Part shown: piece by piece, positions 8,026 to 16,540 of the stretch | Layout: each line of letters opens with the position of its first letter | Position numbering within the stretch: the first letter of the stretch is position 1 | Assembly: GCF_003752405.1 (NCBI RefSeq) | Contig: NZ_RKHK01000001.1 | Span: forward strand, 682,001-746,000 | Reading direction: 5' to 3' | DNA length: 64,000 nt | Source: Bogoriella caseilytica | GTDB taxonomy: Bacteria; Actinomycetota; Actinomycetes; Actinomycetales; Actinomycetaceae | Made by a program: the position numbers and the translations under genes | Notes under the pieces: generated by a model | Database searches by the model: none | Told to the model about the DNA's origin: nothing | Seen by the model: the letters and a program-made list of their open reading frames with translations, nothing else

Positions 8026-8832
8026 ATGTCCGTACCTGTACTTGAGACAGAGAACCTGGTCAAGGTCTACGGCCAGGGCTCCACCGCCTTCGAGGCTCTC
8101 AAAGGCCTGACCTTCGAGATCCAGTACGGCGAGTCCGTCGCCGTGGTCGGCAAATCCGGTTCCGGGAAGTCGACGTTGATGCACCTGCTTGCTCTCCTCG
8201 ACGAACCCACCCACGGGGTGGTGGCCATGGACGGCAGGCCGGTGTCGGGCCTGGACGCGAAGAAGATTTCCAAGCTGCGCAACGAGACCTTCGGTTTCGT
8301 CTTCCAGCAGTTCTTCCTCAATCCCAACCAGACCGTGCTCGAGAACGTCACGCTCCCCCTCAAGATCGCCGGGATCGGGCGCTCGGAACGCCAGCGCCGC
8401 GGTCTCGCCGTGCTGGAGCAGCTGGAGATGGCGGACAAAGCCACCAAGAAGGCCACCACGCTCTCGGGCGGCCAGAAGCAGCGTGCGTGCATCGCCCGCG
8501 CCCTGATCAACGAACCCAGCGTGCTCTTCGCCGACGAACCCACCGGCAATCTGGACACCGCCACCTCCGATGTCGTGGAGGACATCCTTTTCGGGTTGCA
8601 CCGCAATCAGGGCATCACCCTGGTGGTGGTCACGCACGATGAGGATCTCGCTGCCAAGTGCGAGCGGCGCCTGTTCATGCAGGACGGTCTGATCGTGCGC
8701 GAGGAGCGCGGCGTCGCCGGGCCCTCTGGCGGCGGGCCCTCTGGCAGCGGGCCCTCTGGCAGCGGGCCCTCTGGCGGCGGCGCCCCCGCCGCCACCCGCC
8801 GTCGCCTGTTCGGACGGAGGAACGCCCGATGA
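8026..8832 (+). CDS. ABC transporter ATP-binding protein (LolD/MacB type)
   Basis: ATPase partner of the FtsX-like permease that follows, 268 residues from the ATG used here; in-frame ATGs at 8014 and 8017 are equally possible. Walker [10 protein letters not shown] is at residues 42-50, then the Q-loop FGFVFQQ, the signature LSGGQKQRA, Walker B VLFADEPT with GNLD typical of the MacB/LolD branch, and VVVTHD. After about residue 228 comes a disordered Gly/Pro/Ser tail containing four GPSGG/S units encoded by a tandem DNA repeat. The stop overlaps the permease ATG (ATGA). It is divergent from the GH20 gene. Likely an exporter or lipoprotein/peptide extrusion system; substrate unknown. Confidence 0.88.
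   Translation: MSVPVLETENLVKVYGQGSTAFEALKGLTFEIQYGESVAVVGKSGSGKSTLMHLLALLDEPTHGVVAMDGRPVSGLDAKKISKLRNETFGFVFQQFFLNPNQTVLENVTLPLKIAGIGRSERQRRGLAVLEQLEMADKATKKATTLSGGQKQRACIARALINEPSVLFADEPTGNLDTATSDVVEDILFGLHRNQGITLVVVTHDEDLAAKCERRLFMQDGLIVREERGVAGPSGGGPSGSGPSGSGPSGGGAPAATRRRLFGRRNAR
8719..8778 (+). repeat. Four tandem 15-bp repeats (GGGCCCTCTGGCRGC)
   Basis: Units at 8719, 8734, 8749 and 8764 differ only at one position (G or A) and encode [10 protein letters not shown]. They lie inside the C-terminal tail of the ABC ATPase and keep the frame, so copy-number changes would lengthen or shorten a linker without breaking the gene. Confidence 0.9.
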
Positions 8833-10115
8833 AACTCACCTCACTGGTGGCCACCGCCTTCGGGAACACCCTGCGTTCGAAGCTGCGCACCGCCCTGACC
8901 GTCATCGCCATCGTCATCGGCGCCTTCACCCTCACCCTGACCTTCGGCCTGGGCGCCGGCATCAACGCCACCGTGGACCGCATCGTGGCCGGATTCGGGG
9001 AGAGCGACGAGCTCTACGTCCTGCCGGCCACCTCCGTGGACGCCACCGAGCGCGAGGGTCCGCCGGAATACGACCCGCAGGCCGGCGAGGCGACCAACCC
9101 CATGGGTCAGGGCATGGGCGTGCTCACTGACGACCAGCTCGACACGATCCGCGGGATCGACCACGTGCTCGACGTCGATCCGGTGCTGATGACGCAGACG
9201 GACTTCCTGGAGACCTCCGCGGGTGAGCGCTTCGAACTGAACATGGACATGGCCGCGAACGGCGCCCTCGTCGAGATGGTGGCCGGTGACGCCCCGGCAC
9301 GGACGGCGATGGAGATGACGATTCCCGAGGATTGGATCACGATCTTCGGAGCCAGCACGCCCGAGGAGGCGATCGGCGAGACCGTGCTCATCGGGGTGAG
9401 CAACGTGGTGGGCGAGCAGTCCACCCTCGAAGCCGAGGTCGTCGGCGTCACGGCGGGGAACCTGGCCGGCGCCGGTTTCGATCCGGTTCCTTCGGTGGCG
9501 CTGACCGAGGAGATCTATGCGATCAACGGCGACGGCTACCAGGGGGAACGCCAGGACGCCTACATCATGGCCGTGGTCACGGTCGATGACTTCGCCGAGA
9601 ACGAGCAGGCGGTCAAGGACGATCTGCTCGAGGAGGACATGTGGGGGCTGTCGGTCGAGGACCAGATCTCCATGTTCCAGGCGGTCATCGATGCGGTGAC
9701 CTGGGTGCTCTCCGGCTTCGCCCTCATCGCCCTGCTGGCAGCGAGCTTCGGCATCGTCAACACCCTGTTGATGTCCGTCCAGGAGCGCACCCGTGAGATC
9801 GGCTTGATGAAGGCCCTCGGCATGTCCTCAGGCCGGGTCTTCGGACTCTTCTCCCTCGAAGCCGTGGCGATCGGAGTGATGGGATCGGTTCTCGGAGTGG
9901 GCGCAGGCCTGGGCACCGGGCTGATCGCCGATGCCCTGCTCACCGGCGAGGACGGCCCCTTGGGTGGCTTCGCCGAGCTGAGTCTGTTCGGCATCAACGT
10001 GCCGGCACTGGCAGGCACACTCGGGCTCATCGTGGTCATTGCCTTCCTCGCCGGAACGCTCCCCGCCGTGCGCGCGGCACGAAAGGACCCGATCGAGGCA
10101 CTGCGCTACGAGTAG
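8829..10115 (+). CDS. ABC transporter permease, MacB/FtsX type
   Basis: Membrane subunit of 428 residues with the MacB fold: TM1 at about residues 20-42, a large extracytoplasmic domain (about 45-290), then three helices near 300-325, 350-380 and 395-420. The ERTREIGLMKALGMS segment before TM3 is the FtsX-family cytoplasmic signature, and the C-terminus ARKDPIEALRYE is typical. It overlaps the upstream ATPase by 4 nt. Such systems export antibiotics, peptides or lipoproteins, or act mechanically; nothing here fixes the substrate. Confidence 0.9.
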   Translation: MKLTSLVATAFGNTLRSKLRTALTVIAIVIGAFTLTLTFGLGAGINATVDRIVAGFGESDELYVLPATSVDATEREGPPEYDPQAGEATNPMGQGMGVLTDDQLDTIRGIDHVLDVDPVLMTQTDFLETSAGERFELNMDMAANGALVEMVAGDAPARTAMEMTIPEDWITIFGASTPEEAIGETVLIGVSNVVGEQSTLEAEVVGVTAGNLAGAGFDPVPSVALTEEIYAINGDGYQGERQDAYIMAVVTVDDFAENEQAVKDDLLEEDMWGLSVEDQISMFQAVIDAVTWVLSGFALIALLAASFGIVNTLLMSVQERTREIGLMKALGMSSGRVFGLFSLEAVAIGVMGSVLGVGAGLGTGLIADALLTGEDGPLGGFAELSLFGINVPALAGTLGLIVVIAFLAGTLPAVRAARKDPIEALRYE

Positions 10116-10146
10116 ATTTCAGCGTTCATCACATCCAGGAGGCAAT

Positions 10147-10815
10147 GTGTCCAACAACCCGTTCAGCACCCCCGATTCCACTAACCCGCCGCCGGAGCGT
10201 TCCGGGCAGGGGAACCAGCCCAGCTACGGCGCGCAGCCGGATTACGGCCAGCAACCAGGCCACAGCGCGCCGGGCTCGAAGTTCGGCACGCAGGGCTACC
10301 AGCCGGGGAGCTACGGCGGTCCGCTCGAGCGGCCGAAGGAGTTCGGCCTGCTCCTGACCATGACGCTGGTGATCTTCGCTCTGGATCTGGTCTCCACCGT
10401 GCTCGGCCTCATCCCCGTCTTCACCGGCGAGCTCGAAGACACCATGCGCACAGAGATGGAGGCCGCGGGCGCCAGCGCCGCGGATATCGACACAGCGCTC
10501 AGCCTGATCGCTGTGGGCGCCGGGGTCTTCGCGCTGATCCTGCTGATCGTCTCCATCGGCCTGTACCTGCTCGTCTACTTCGGCCTGCGTGCCCAGAAGA
10601 ACTGGGCCCGGATCACCGGCATCGTCCTGGGAATCCTGGGAGTTCTCTTCACCCTGGGAAGCCTGGTGACCGGCCTCGGCGCCGCCTTCGCCACCCCGGT
10701 CATGATCGTGTCCAGCGTGGTGACCCTGCTGTGGGTCGCGGGCGCCATCTACTGGCTGATCCTGGCGTTCAACTCCAAGGTGGCCGGCTACCTCCGGCAG
10801 CCCAAGCAGGCCTGA
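10147..10815 (+). CDS. Small membrane protein with Pro/Gln/Tyr/Gly-rich N-terminal tail
   Basis: Function unknown. The GTG at 10147 is preceded by AGGAGG at 10137-10142. Residues 1-60 are disordered and rich in Pro, Gln, Tyr and Gly; four hydrophobic segments follow in about 160 residues, with an extracytoplasmic loop after the first. A conserved-looking NWARITG motif sits before the third helix, and similar WAR/WGRW motifs occur in the membrane proteins at 55971-56723 and 57274-58020. It starts 31 nt after the ABC permease and is probably co-transcribed. Confidence 0.75.
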   Translation: MSNNPFSTPDSTNPPPERSGQGNQPSYGAQPDYGQQPGHSAPGSKFGTQGYQPGSYGGPLERPKEFGLLLTMTLVIFALDLVSTVLGLIPVFTGELEDTMRTEMEAAGASAADIDTALSLIAVGAGVFALILLIVSIGLYLLVYFGLRAQKNWARITGIVLGILGVLFTLGSLVTGLGAAFATPVMIVSSVVTLLWVAGAIYWLILAFNSKVAGYLRQPKQA

Positions 10816-10919
10816 GGGCGGGTCTGAGGAGGCCGGAGCTCGGGCCTGGACCTCCGGTTGAAACCCGGCCCTGAGACCTCCGGCTGAGACCTGCCGCCAC
10901 CAGCTGGGTTGAGACGATT

Positions 10920-10964
10920 CAGAGTGAGGAAATGGTCGCCGAAAGCAACCACTTCCTCACTCTG
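10920..10964. terminator. Strong hairpin between convergent genes
   Basis: Arms 10920-10936 and 10948-10964 are 17-nt inverted copies with a single A/G difference that still allows G-U pairing; the loop is 11 nt. It lies between a plus-strand gene ending at 10815 and a minus-strand gene ending at 11033, the place for a bidirectional terminator. No T tract is visible. Confidence 0.7.
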
Positions 10965-10986
10965 AGTCGATTCAGCCCCGGCGCGG

Positions 10987-11042
10987 CTCCACTCAGCGCT
11001 GGCAGCATCCGCCAGCCCCCGACGAACTCCACTCAGCGCTGG
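10987..11042. repeat. 16-bp direct repeat at the end of the exporter permease gene
   Basis: CTCCACTCAGCGCTGG occurs at 10987-11002 and again at 11027-11042, 40 bp apart. The second copy contains the stop codon of the permease gene, so the first is a duplicated gene end lying just past it. Confidence 0.75.
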
Positions 11043-12811
11043 AACAGGGCGCGCATGCGGATCGTGGTGACCGACATGCCCACCGCGATCAGGGCCAGGA
11101 AGTAGCCCACGTGCACCGCGGTCATGGCGGTGAGGTCCCAGAAGGCGATGGCCCGCATGAGTTCCACGGCGTGCCACAGTGGCAGGGCCTGAATCACGTA
11201 CTGCACCCCTTGGGGGTAGACGTCGATCGGGAACAGCGTGGCCGAGAACAGGAACATGGGCATGAGCGCCATGGTCATCCAGTCCATCTGCTGGAAGCGT
11301 TTCATGAAGCTGGTCAGGGCCATGCCCACCGAGGCGAAACCGAAGGCGATGAACAGCGCGGCGCACCACATCAGCACGGCGGGGAGCGGGTCCACCAGAC
11401 CGGCGCCGGTGAGGACCACCAGGAAGCCGGCGGCGTAGATGCCGCCACGGAAGAGCGCCAGGAAGATCTCGCCCGCGGCCACGTCGATCGGCCCCAGGGA
11501 GGTCGCCATCATGTTCTGGTACAGCTTGGTGATCTTCAGCTTGAAGAACACGTTCCAGGTGGAGTCGAAGACCGCGCCGTTCATGGCCGAGACCGCCAGC
11601 AGGGCCGGGGCGATGAACGCCGCGTAACTCACCGCGCGCTCGCCGATCTCCACCCCCTCGATCATCGGGGAGATGCCGAGGCTGAAGGAGGTCAGGAAGA
11701 GCACCGGCTCGAGGAAACCGGAGAGGAAAATGACCCCCCGGTTGTTCCGGATCGCGGTCAGGCCGCGCTGGAAGACGGCGCGGATGTTGCCCGAGTACAG
11801 GTGGGAGAGGGGGCCGCGGCTGAAACGCGCCGGCGGCACCCCCTCGCTGCGCTGGTAGGCGCCGCCCTCGGAGTACGCCAGCTCCTTCACATCCTGCTTG
11901 GCTGCCCGCCTCGCATCGGCCCGCGACCCCGGGGTGCGCCCGCGCCACTCGCTGTACCCCAGCCGCCGAGCGAACATCCGGCGCACCACGAGGCCCCCGG
12001 CCAGCGCCAGCACGCCGAGGTAGAGCAGGTGCACCAGGATCAGCCAGCCCGGGGTGGGCTGGCCGAAGGCGAGCAGGCGACCGAGCTCATTGGCATGCCA
12101 GATCGGGGAGACCCAGCCGATCACCTGCAAGAACGCGGGCAGGTTCTCCAGGGGGTAGAAGGTGCCGGAGAAGAGGAAAAGCGGCATCACCACGAAGCGC
12201 TGGGCCAGGGCGGCATGCCCCTTCTCCTCACGCAAAGAGGAGAAGTACGCCATGATTGGCAGGCCGATCGCCAAGCCGCCGAGGGCTGCGGTGAAGATCT
12301 GCAGCACGGCCAAGGGCGAGCTCAGCGCACCGAAAAGTGTGAGCACCACCAGGAAGACCGCGGCCTGCAGCGCGAAGCGGCAGCACACGGCCAGGATGTG
12401 CCCGCCGGCAATCTGCTCGGGCCGCAGTGCGGTGGCCTGCGCTCCGTAGTAGAGCCGCTGCCACCGGAAACCGGACATCACCGGGAAGGTGAACTCCACG
12501 CCCGCGCTCAGCGCCACGGTGGAGGCCAGGATCGCCGGTCCGATGTACATCAGGTAGCTGGTGGCGCCGTACTCGGAGAAGTCGTTACCGGCCCCCACCA
12601 GCACACCGAGACCCAGACCCATGGCCAGCACATACATCAGCGGCTGGAAGACCGCGCTGGCCACGATCACCGAGGCATAGGCGCGCATCGAACGCAGCTG
12701 ACGTTCCGCCTGGTAGAGCGGGCCGTAGCGCCGCGCACGGCTGGCGAGCAGGTCCTTGTCGAGCGCCGGGGAGGTGGGTGCGCTGGCCGGCGCGGTCGTC
12801 GTCTCAGTCAA
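11033..12811 (-). CDS. Fused double ABC-2 (NodJ/DrrB-type) exporter permease
   Basis: A 592-residue protein holding two ABC-2 permease units. Unit 1 covers about residues 30-285 and unit 2 about 335-592, each with six predicted helices. Each ends with the NodJ hallmark: PLFLFSGTFYPLENLP in unit 1 and PMFLFSATLFPIDVYP in unit 2, followed by PIWHANELGRL or PLWHAVELMRA. A hydrophilic linker of about 45 residues joins them. NodJ-like permeases are normally single and dimerise, so this gene encodes both halves. The start appears to be TTG, overlapping the ATPase stop by 8 nt; no better in-frame start is seen upstream. Probable lipid or drug exporter with the NodI-like ATPase. Confidence 0.85.
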   Translation of the reverse strand: MTETTTAPASAPTSPALDKDLLASRARRYGPLYQAERQLRSMRAYASVIVASAVFQPLMYVLAMGLGLGVLVGAGNDFSEYGATSYLMYIGPAILASTVALSAGVEFTFPVMSGFRWQRLYYGAQATALRPEQIAGGHILAVCCRFALQAAVFLVVLTLFGALSSPLAVLQIFTAALGGLAIGLPIMAYFSSLREEKGHAALAQRFVVMPLFLFSGTFYPLENLPAFLQVIGWVSPIWHANELGRLLAFGQPTPGWLILVHLLYLGVLALAGGLVVRRMFARRLGYSEWRGRTPGSRADARRAAKQDVKELAYSEGGAYQRSEGVPPARFSRGPLSHLYSGNIRAVFQRGLTAIRNNRGVIFLSGFLEPVLFLTSFSLGISPMIEGVEIGERAVSYAAFIAPALLAVSAMNGAVFDSTWNVFFKLKITKLYQNMMATSLGPIDVAAGEIFLALFRGGIYAAGFLVVLTGAGLVDPLPAVLMWCAALFIAFGFASVGMALTSFMKRFQQMDWMTMALMPMFLFSATLFPIDVYPQGVQYVIQALPLWHAVELMRAIAFWDLTAMTAVHVGYFLALIAVGMSVTTIRMRALFQR

Positions 12812-13793
12812 TGAGGCTCCGCCCGGTCAGGCGCAAGAAGACGTCCTCCAGCGAGGAGCGGCGTACCAGGGAGGTCATCGGCTTGTGGCCTGCGGCGTAG
12901 ATCGCCTCAAGGGCGTGATCGGCCTGCTCGGCGTAGACCAGCAGGCGGTCGGGCAGCACCTCGACGTGACTGAAGCCCACGGCGTCGCCGAGCTGTTCCT
13001 CCAGCACGGCGGCGAGTTCGGGGTTGCGCTCCATGCCGAACCGCAGCTCCAACACCTCGCGAGTGGAGTGCTCCCGGATGAGGCCGGCGGGCGACCCCTC
13101 CGCCATGATCCGGCCCTCGTCGACGACGACGAGCCGGTCGCAGAGCTGCTCGGCCTCGTCCATGTGGTGCGTGGTCAGCACCAGGGTGGTACCGGCTTCC
13201 TTCAGGCGGAAGAGACGGTCCCACAACACGTGCCGGGCCTGAGGGTCCAGGCCGGTGGTGGGTTCATCCAGCAGCAGGATCTCGGGCTCGTTGACCAGGG
13301 CGCGGGCGATGGTCAGCCGTCGTTTCATGCCGCCGGAGAGGTCCTCCACCCGGGCGCGTGCCTTGTGCGTGAGCTGGGCGAACTCGAGCAGCTCCTCGAC
13401 CTTGGTCACCAGGTAGCGCCGCGGGAGGCCGAAGTACCGGCCATACATGATGATGTTCTCCCGCACGCTGAGCTCTTCGTCGAGGTTGTCCTGCTGCGGC
13501 ACGACACCGAGACGGGCGCGCACCCGGGGCCCTTCGGCCTCCGGGTCGATGCCGGCCACCCGCAGCTCGCCGGTGGTGCGGGAGGCGACGGCGGCGATCA
13601 TTCGCATGGTGGTCGACTTGCCCGCACCGTTGGGCCCGAGCAGCCCGAAGGCCTCCCCTCGGGTGACGGCGAAGTCAATGCCGCGCACGGCGGAGAAATC
13701 GCCGTACTTCTTGGTCAGCCCGCGCGCCTCGATGGCGGGCGTGCCCGTGGATTCGGGGCGCGCGTGGGCCCGGGAGGAAGCGGTGGTGGTCAT
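12804..13793 (-). CDS. ABC exporter ATPase, NodI/DrrA type
   Basis: Drives the fused permease. It is 329 residues from the ATG at 13793; the alternative GTG/ATG further upstream adds a non-conserved Arg-rich stretch. Walker A GPNGAGKST is at residues 53-61, then QQDNLDEELSVREN, the signature DLSGGMKRRL, Walker B LLLDEPTTGLD and TTHHMDEAEQLC. The wording of these motifs matches the NodI (lipooligosaccharide) and DrrA (daunorubicin) subfamily. A TAGGAT element 8 nt upstream suggests a nearly leaderless message. Confidence 0.9.
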   Translation of the reverse strand: MTTTASSRAHARPESTGTPAIEARGLTKKYGDFSAVRGIDFAVTRGEAFGLLGPNGAGKSTTMRMIAAVASRTTGELRVAGIDPEAEGPRVRARLGVVPQQDNLDEELSVRENIIMYGRYFGLPRRYLVTKVEELLEFAQLTHKARARVEDLSGGMKRRLTIARALVNEPEILLLDEPTTGLDPQARHVLWDRLFRLKEAGTTLVLTTHHMDEAEQLCDRLVVVDEGRIMAEGSPAGLIREHSTREVLELRFGMERNPELAAVLEEQLGDAVGFSHVEVLPDRLLVYAEQADHALEAIYAAGHKPMTSLVRRSSLEDVFLRLTGRSLID

Positions 13794-13891
13794 CGCTGGA
13801 AATCCTACGCCTGCTGACCGAGGCCGCCCCGGTGATTTCCTTCGCTCCACGACGGCGCGGGGGCGGTAGCTCGCGCGGTGGAGGTGGTGCG

Positions 13892-16078
13892 TTAGCTGTT
13901 CCTGGTGGGCTCGCCCCCAGCGTGCGGCTCGCCCCCGGCCGGCGGGCTGTCGTCCCCGGATGCCGTCGTGGGCTCGTCCCCAGGGTTCGGCTGGGCGTCC
14001 GCCTCACTCACGTCGTCGGGAGTCGTCCCCGGCACGGCGAAGCGCTGCGCCCGGTCCAGCGCGGCCTCCTCGTCGGGTTCCCAACCATCGGCCCAGGAGT
14101 CGGTGGCGTAGTCGTACTCGACCGGGTTGTCGTCCTCGTCGGTGCGCTGGTACCACTCCGTGACATCTTCGGTGGAGGTGTCGAAGTCGCGGCCGGCGCC
14201 CTCCCCCGGTGCGGTCTTGTGCACCGCGATCGCAAAGTCGTCGCCGTGCGCCTCCACGCCCTCGACAACGGCATCGGTGACCGCTTGACGCGCGTACGCC
14301 TCCCGGATGGTACGCGGATCGGACCGCAGTTCCTTCAGGAAGGCGATCATCACCAGGATCAACACCACGGTGAACGGAAGCGCGGCCACCATCAGCAGGT
14401 TCTGCATGCCGGTGATCGCCGTGTCCCCCGAGGTCAGGATCATCACGGCGGACACTCCCGCCATCACCAGGCCCCAGAAGACCACCACCAGACGCCGGGG
14501 GTTCGGGTTCCCCCGCGTGGACATGATGCCCATGATCACCGAAGCGGAGTCCGCGGCGGTGATGAAGAAGATCGCGATGATCACCATGAGCAAGTAGGGC
14601 AGCCAGTCCGCAAAGGGGATGTTGGCGACCAGCTCGAAGAGCACCTCCTCATCGCTCATGTCGTCGCTGAAACCGTCAGCCCCCTCGCGATACATCCAGA
14701 TGGAGGCACCACCGAGGATGCCGAAGCAGAGGGTGACCAGTGAGCTCGGGATGAACATCACGCACAGGATGAACTGGCGCAGGGTGCGCCCGCGGGAGAT
14801 GCGGGCGATGAAGATTCCCACGAAGGGCGACCAGGCGATCCACCAGGCCCAGAAGAAGACCGTCCACCAGCCTTGGAAGGCGGTGGTCTCCTCGCCCCAG
14901 GAGGAGGTCCGGCCCATCATGTCGAAGATCTCGCCGAGGTACTCCATGAGGCTGGCCGGCAGCAGGTTCAGCAGGAAGAGCGTGGGCCCGAGCAGGAAGA
15001 CCATCAAGACCACCCCGAGGGTGAGCACGATGTTGATCGACGAGAGATACCGGATGCCGCGCGAGATCCCCGAGACCGCGGAAACGATGAAGCCGATCGC
15101 CAGGATCGCGATGATCACCACGATCACCGGGTTGGACACCTCGACCCCGAACGCGACGCGGCTCCCCTCGCCGATCTGCAACGCGGCGAAACCCAGCGAG
15201 GCCGCGGTACCGAACAGGGTGGCGACGATGGCGAAGATGTCCACGAGCTGACCGGCGAAGCCTTCTGCGTGCCGCTGACCGAAGAGGGTCCGGAACAGCG
15301 AGCTGAACAGCGGCACCCGTCCACGCCGGTAGGCGACGTAGGCGATGGAAGCGCCGACCAGCGCGTAGATGCCCCAGGCATGGAAGCCCCAGTGGTAGAA
15401 GGACTGGGCGAGCGCGCGATGCAGCGCCTGGACGCTTTCCGCCTCGTAGGTCTCGGGGGGCGGGGTGATGAAGTGCGTCAAGGGTTCGGAGGGGCCGAAG
15501 AAGAACACGCCCACGCCGAGGCCGGCTGCGAAGAGCATGGCGATCCACGCGAAGTTGGAGTACTCCGGCTTCTCGTCGTCCCGGCCCAGGCGGATCCGCC
15601 CGTACTTGGAGATCGCCAGACCGAGCATGAACACCGTGATCACCGAGGCGATGACGGTGAACAACCATCCGGCGTTGGCCATGGTCCAGTCGAAGAGATC
15701 ACCGGTGACTTCCCCGACCTGCTCCGGCGCGAGGACGCCCCACACCACGAAGGCGGCGGTGGCGAGCCCGGCGACGGCGAAGATCAGCCAGTCGAGGGTG
15801 TAACGCCGCCGCTGCTCGTCCACGCCGATCCCCGGCACCAGCGCCGGGTGGGTGCCGTGCGGGTAGACCGACTCGGTGTAGAGCGAGAGGTGCCCGAAGG
15901 TCTCTCCGGCGCGGCGGGAGGCGGCGCGGATGCGCTCTACGTGCAGCGGCCGGTCCGCCGGCGAGGTGGATTCGTCACCGCCTGCCGGGGCGGAGCCCTC
16001 ATCCTCGCGGTCTGCCAGTGTGCGGTGGGGGGCCTCCGGCTCCCTCGGCGTGCGGTGGTCGGCGTGCTCTCCGCTCAT
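13892..16078 (-). CDS. BCCT-family betaine/choline/carnitine transporter
   Basis: Sodium- or proton-coupled importer of quaternary ammonium osmolytes, 728 residues with 12 helices between about 95 and 590. The glycine-rich GLGVGVFFFGPSEP segment (186-199) and the Trp-rich segment WWTVFFWAWW continuing to ARISRG (404-430) are family hallmarks; several Trp residues there form the aromatic betaine box. A long charged N-tail (about 90 residues) and a very long acidic C-tail (about 135 residues) resemble osmosensing tails of BetP-like carriers but are longer. CAGGAGC precedes the ATG. It stands alone between the exporter operon and the iron island. Confidence 0.93.
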   Translation of the reverse strand: MSGEHADHRTPREPEAPHRTLADREDEGSAPAGGDESTSPADRPLHVERIRAASRRAGETFGHLSLYTESVYPHGTHPALVPGIGVDEQRRRYTLDWLIFAVAGLATAAFVVWGVLAPEQVGEVTGDLFDWTMANAGWLFTVIASVITVFMLGLAISKYGRIRLGRDDEKPEYSNFAWIAMLFAAGLGVGVFFFGPSEPLTHFITPPPETYEAESVQALHRALAQSFYHWGFHAWGIYALVGASIAYVAYRRGRVPLFSSLFRTLFGQRHAEGFAGQLVDIFAIVATLFGTAASLGFAALQIGEGSRVAFGVEVSNPVIVVIIAILAIGFIVSAVSGISRGIRYLSSINIVLTLGVVLMVFLLGPTLFLLNLLPASLMEYLGEIFDMMGRTSSWGEETTAFQGWWTVFFWAWWIAWSPFVGIFIARISRGRTLRQFILCVMFIPSSLVTLCFGILGGASIWMYREGADGFSDDMSDEEVLFELVANIPFADWLPYLLMVIIAIFFITAADSASVIMGIMSTRGNPNPRRLVVVFWGLVMAGVSAVMILTSGDTAITGMQNLLMVAALPFTVVLILVMIAFLKELRSDPRTIREAYARQAVTDAVVEGVEAHGDDFAIAVHKTAPGEGAGRDFDTSTEDVTEWYQRTDEDDNPVEYDYATDSWADGWEPDEEAALDRAQRFAVPGTTPDDVSEADAQPNPGDEPTTASGDDSPPAGGEPHAGGEPTRNS

Positions 16079-16330
16079 GCGGGACGCTCCTGAGGTGAGG
16101 GATTCGAGTGGCTGCGGGAGATACCCCAGCGGTTAAGTAATAGTGGACGACCCTGGAGCTGTCCAATGAGCCCTCGGCATCCGGGATGGGTCAGGCACGC
16201 ACGACCGAGCCGGACAATCCGCACCCGGCCGCCACCGCTGAGGGTGCCGATAGCCTGATGCCATGCCGGGACGGCCGACCGCTCCGCCGCCACCGACCGG
16301 CGAACGCGGGCAGGAGCGCCCCCGGCCGAG
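16079..16330. other. Upstream part of the 462-bp BCCT-SIP gap
   Basis: The 252 bases between the BCCT start and the GNAT remnant hold the BCCT leader with its ribosome site and a TAGCCT element (16251-16256) followed after 6 nt by an ATG at 16263. That ATG opens a 23-codon, Pro/Arg-rich reading frame ending in a GTGA overlap with the remnant. I see no other gene, RNA or repeat. Confidence 0.4.
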
Positions 16331-16521
16331 GTGACCACGCGTGAGGTGAGTCAGGCAGACATACCTCGGGTTCTGGCCATCGACCAGGAGTGCCTGGCGC
16401 GAGTATCGCGCTGTATCGTTCCGCCGGTTTCCGTACCGTGGGGCTCCGCAGCCGGATCGCCCGGCTCGACGGCGTCTGGCGAGACACGGTTCTGCTCGAG
16501 CGTCGCAGCCCGGTGCGCTGA
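16331..16521 (+). pseudogene. Remnant of a GNAT acetyltransferase (RimI-like)
   Basis: Starting at GTG 16331 one frame reads VTTREVSQADIPRVLAIDQ, a typical GNAT N-terminus. From 16399 the next frame reads ASIALYRSAGFRTVGLR and then GVWRDTVLLERR to a stop at 16519-16521, a typical GNAT C-terminus. The central roughly 80-90 residues, including the acetyl-CoA-binding R/QxxGxG/A loop, are missing and the two pieces are out of frame. This looks like a decayed gene after an internal deletion. A 23-codon reading frame starting at 16263 overlaps the GTG and may be its former leader. Confidence 0.65.
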
Positions 16522-16540
16522 GCACCTCCGCTCTGAACGA

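Noticed and set aside
16263-16334. A 23-codon plus-strand gene
   Set aside because: It has a good -10 element and start, but its product is only Pro/Arg-rich and it leads into a pseudogene; kept as an observation, not annotated as a CDS.
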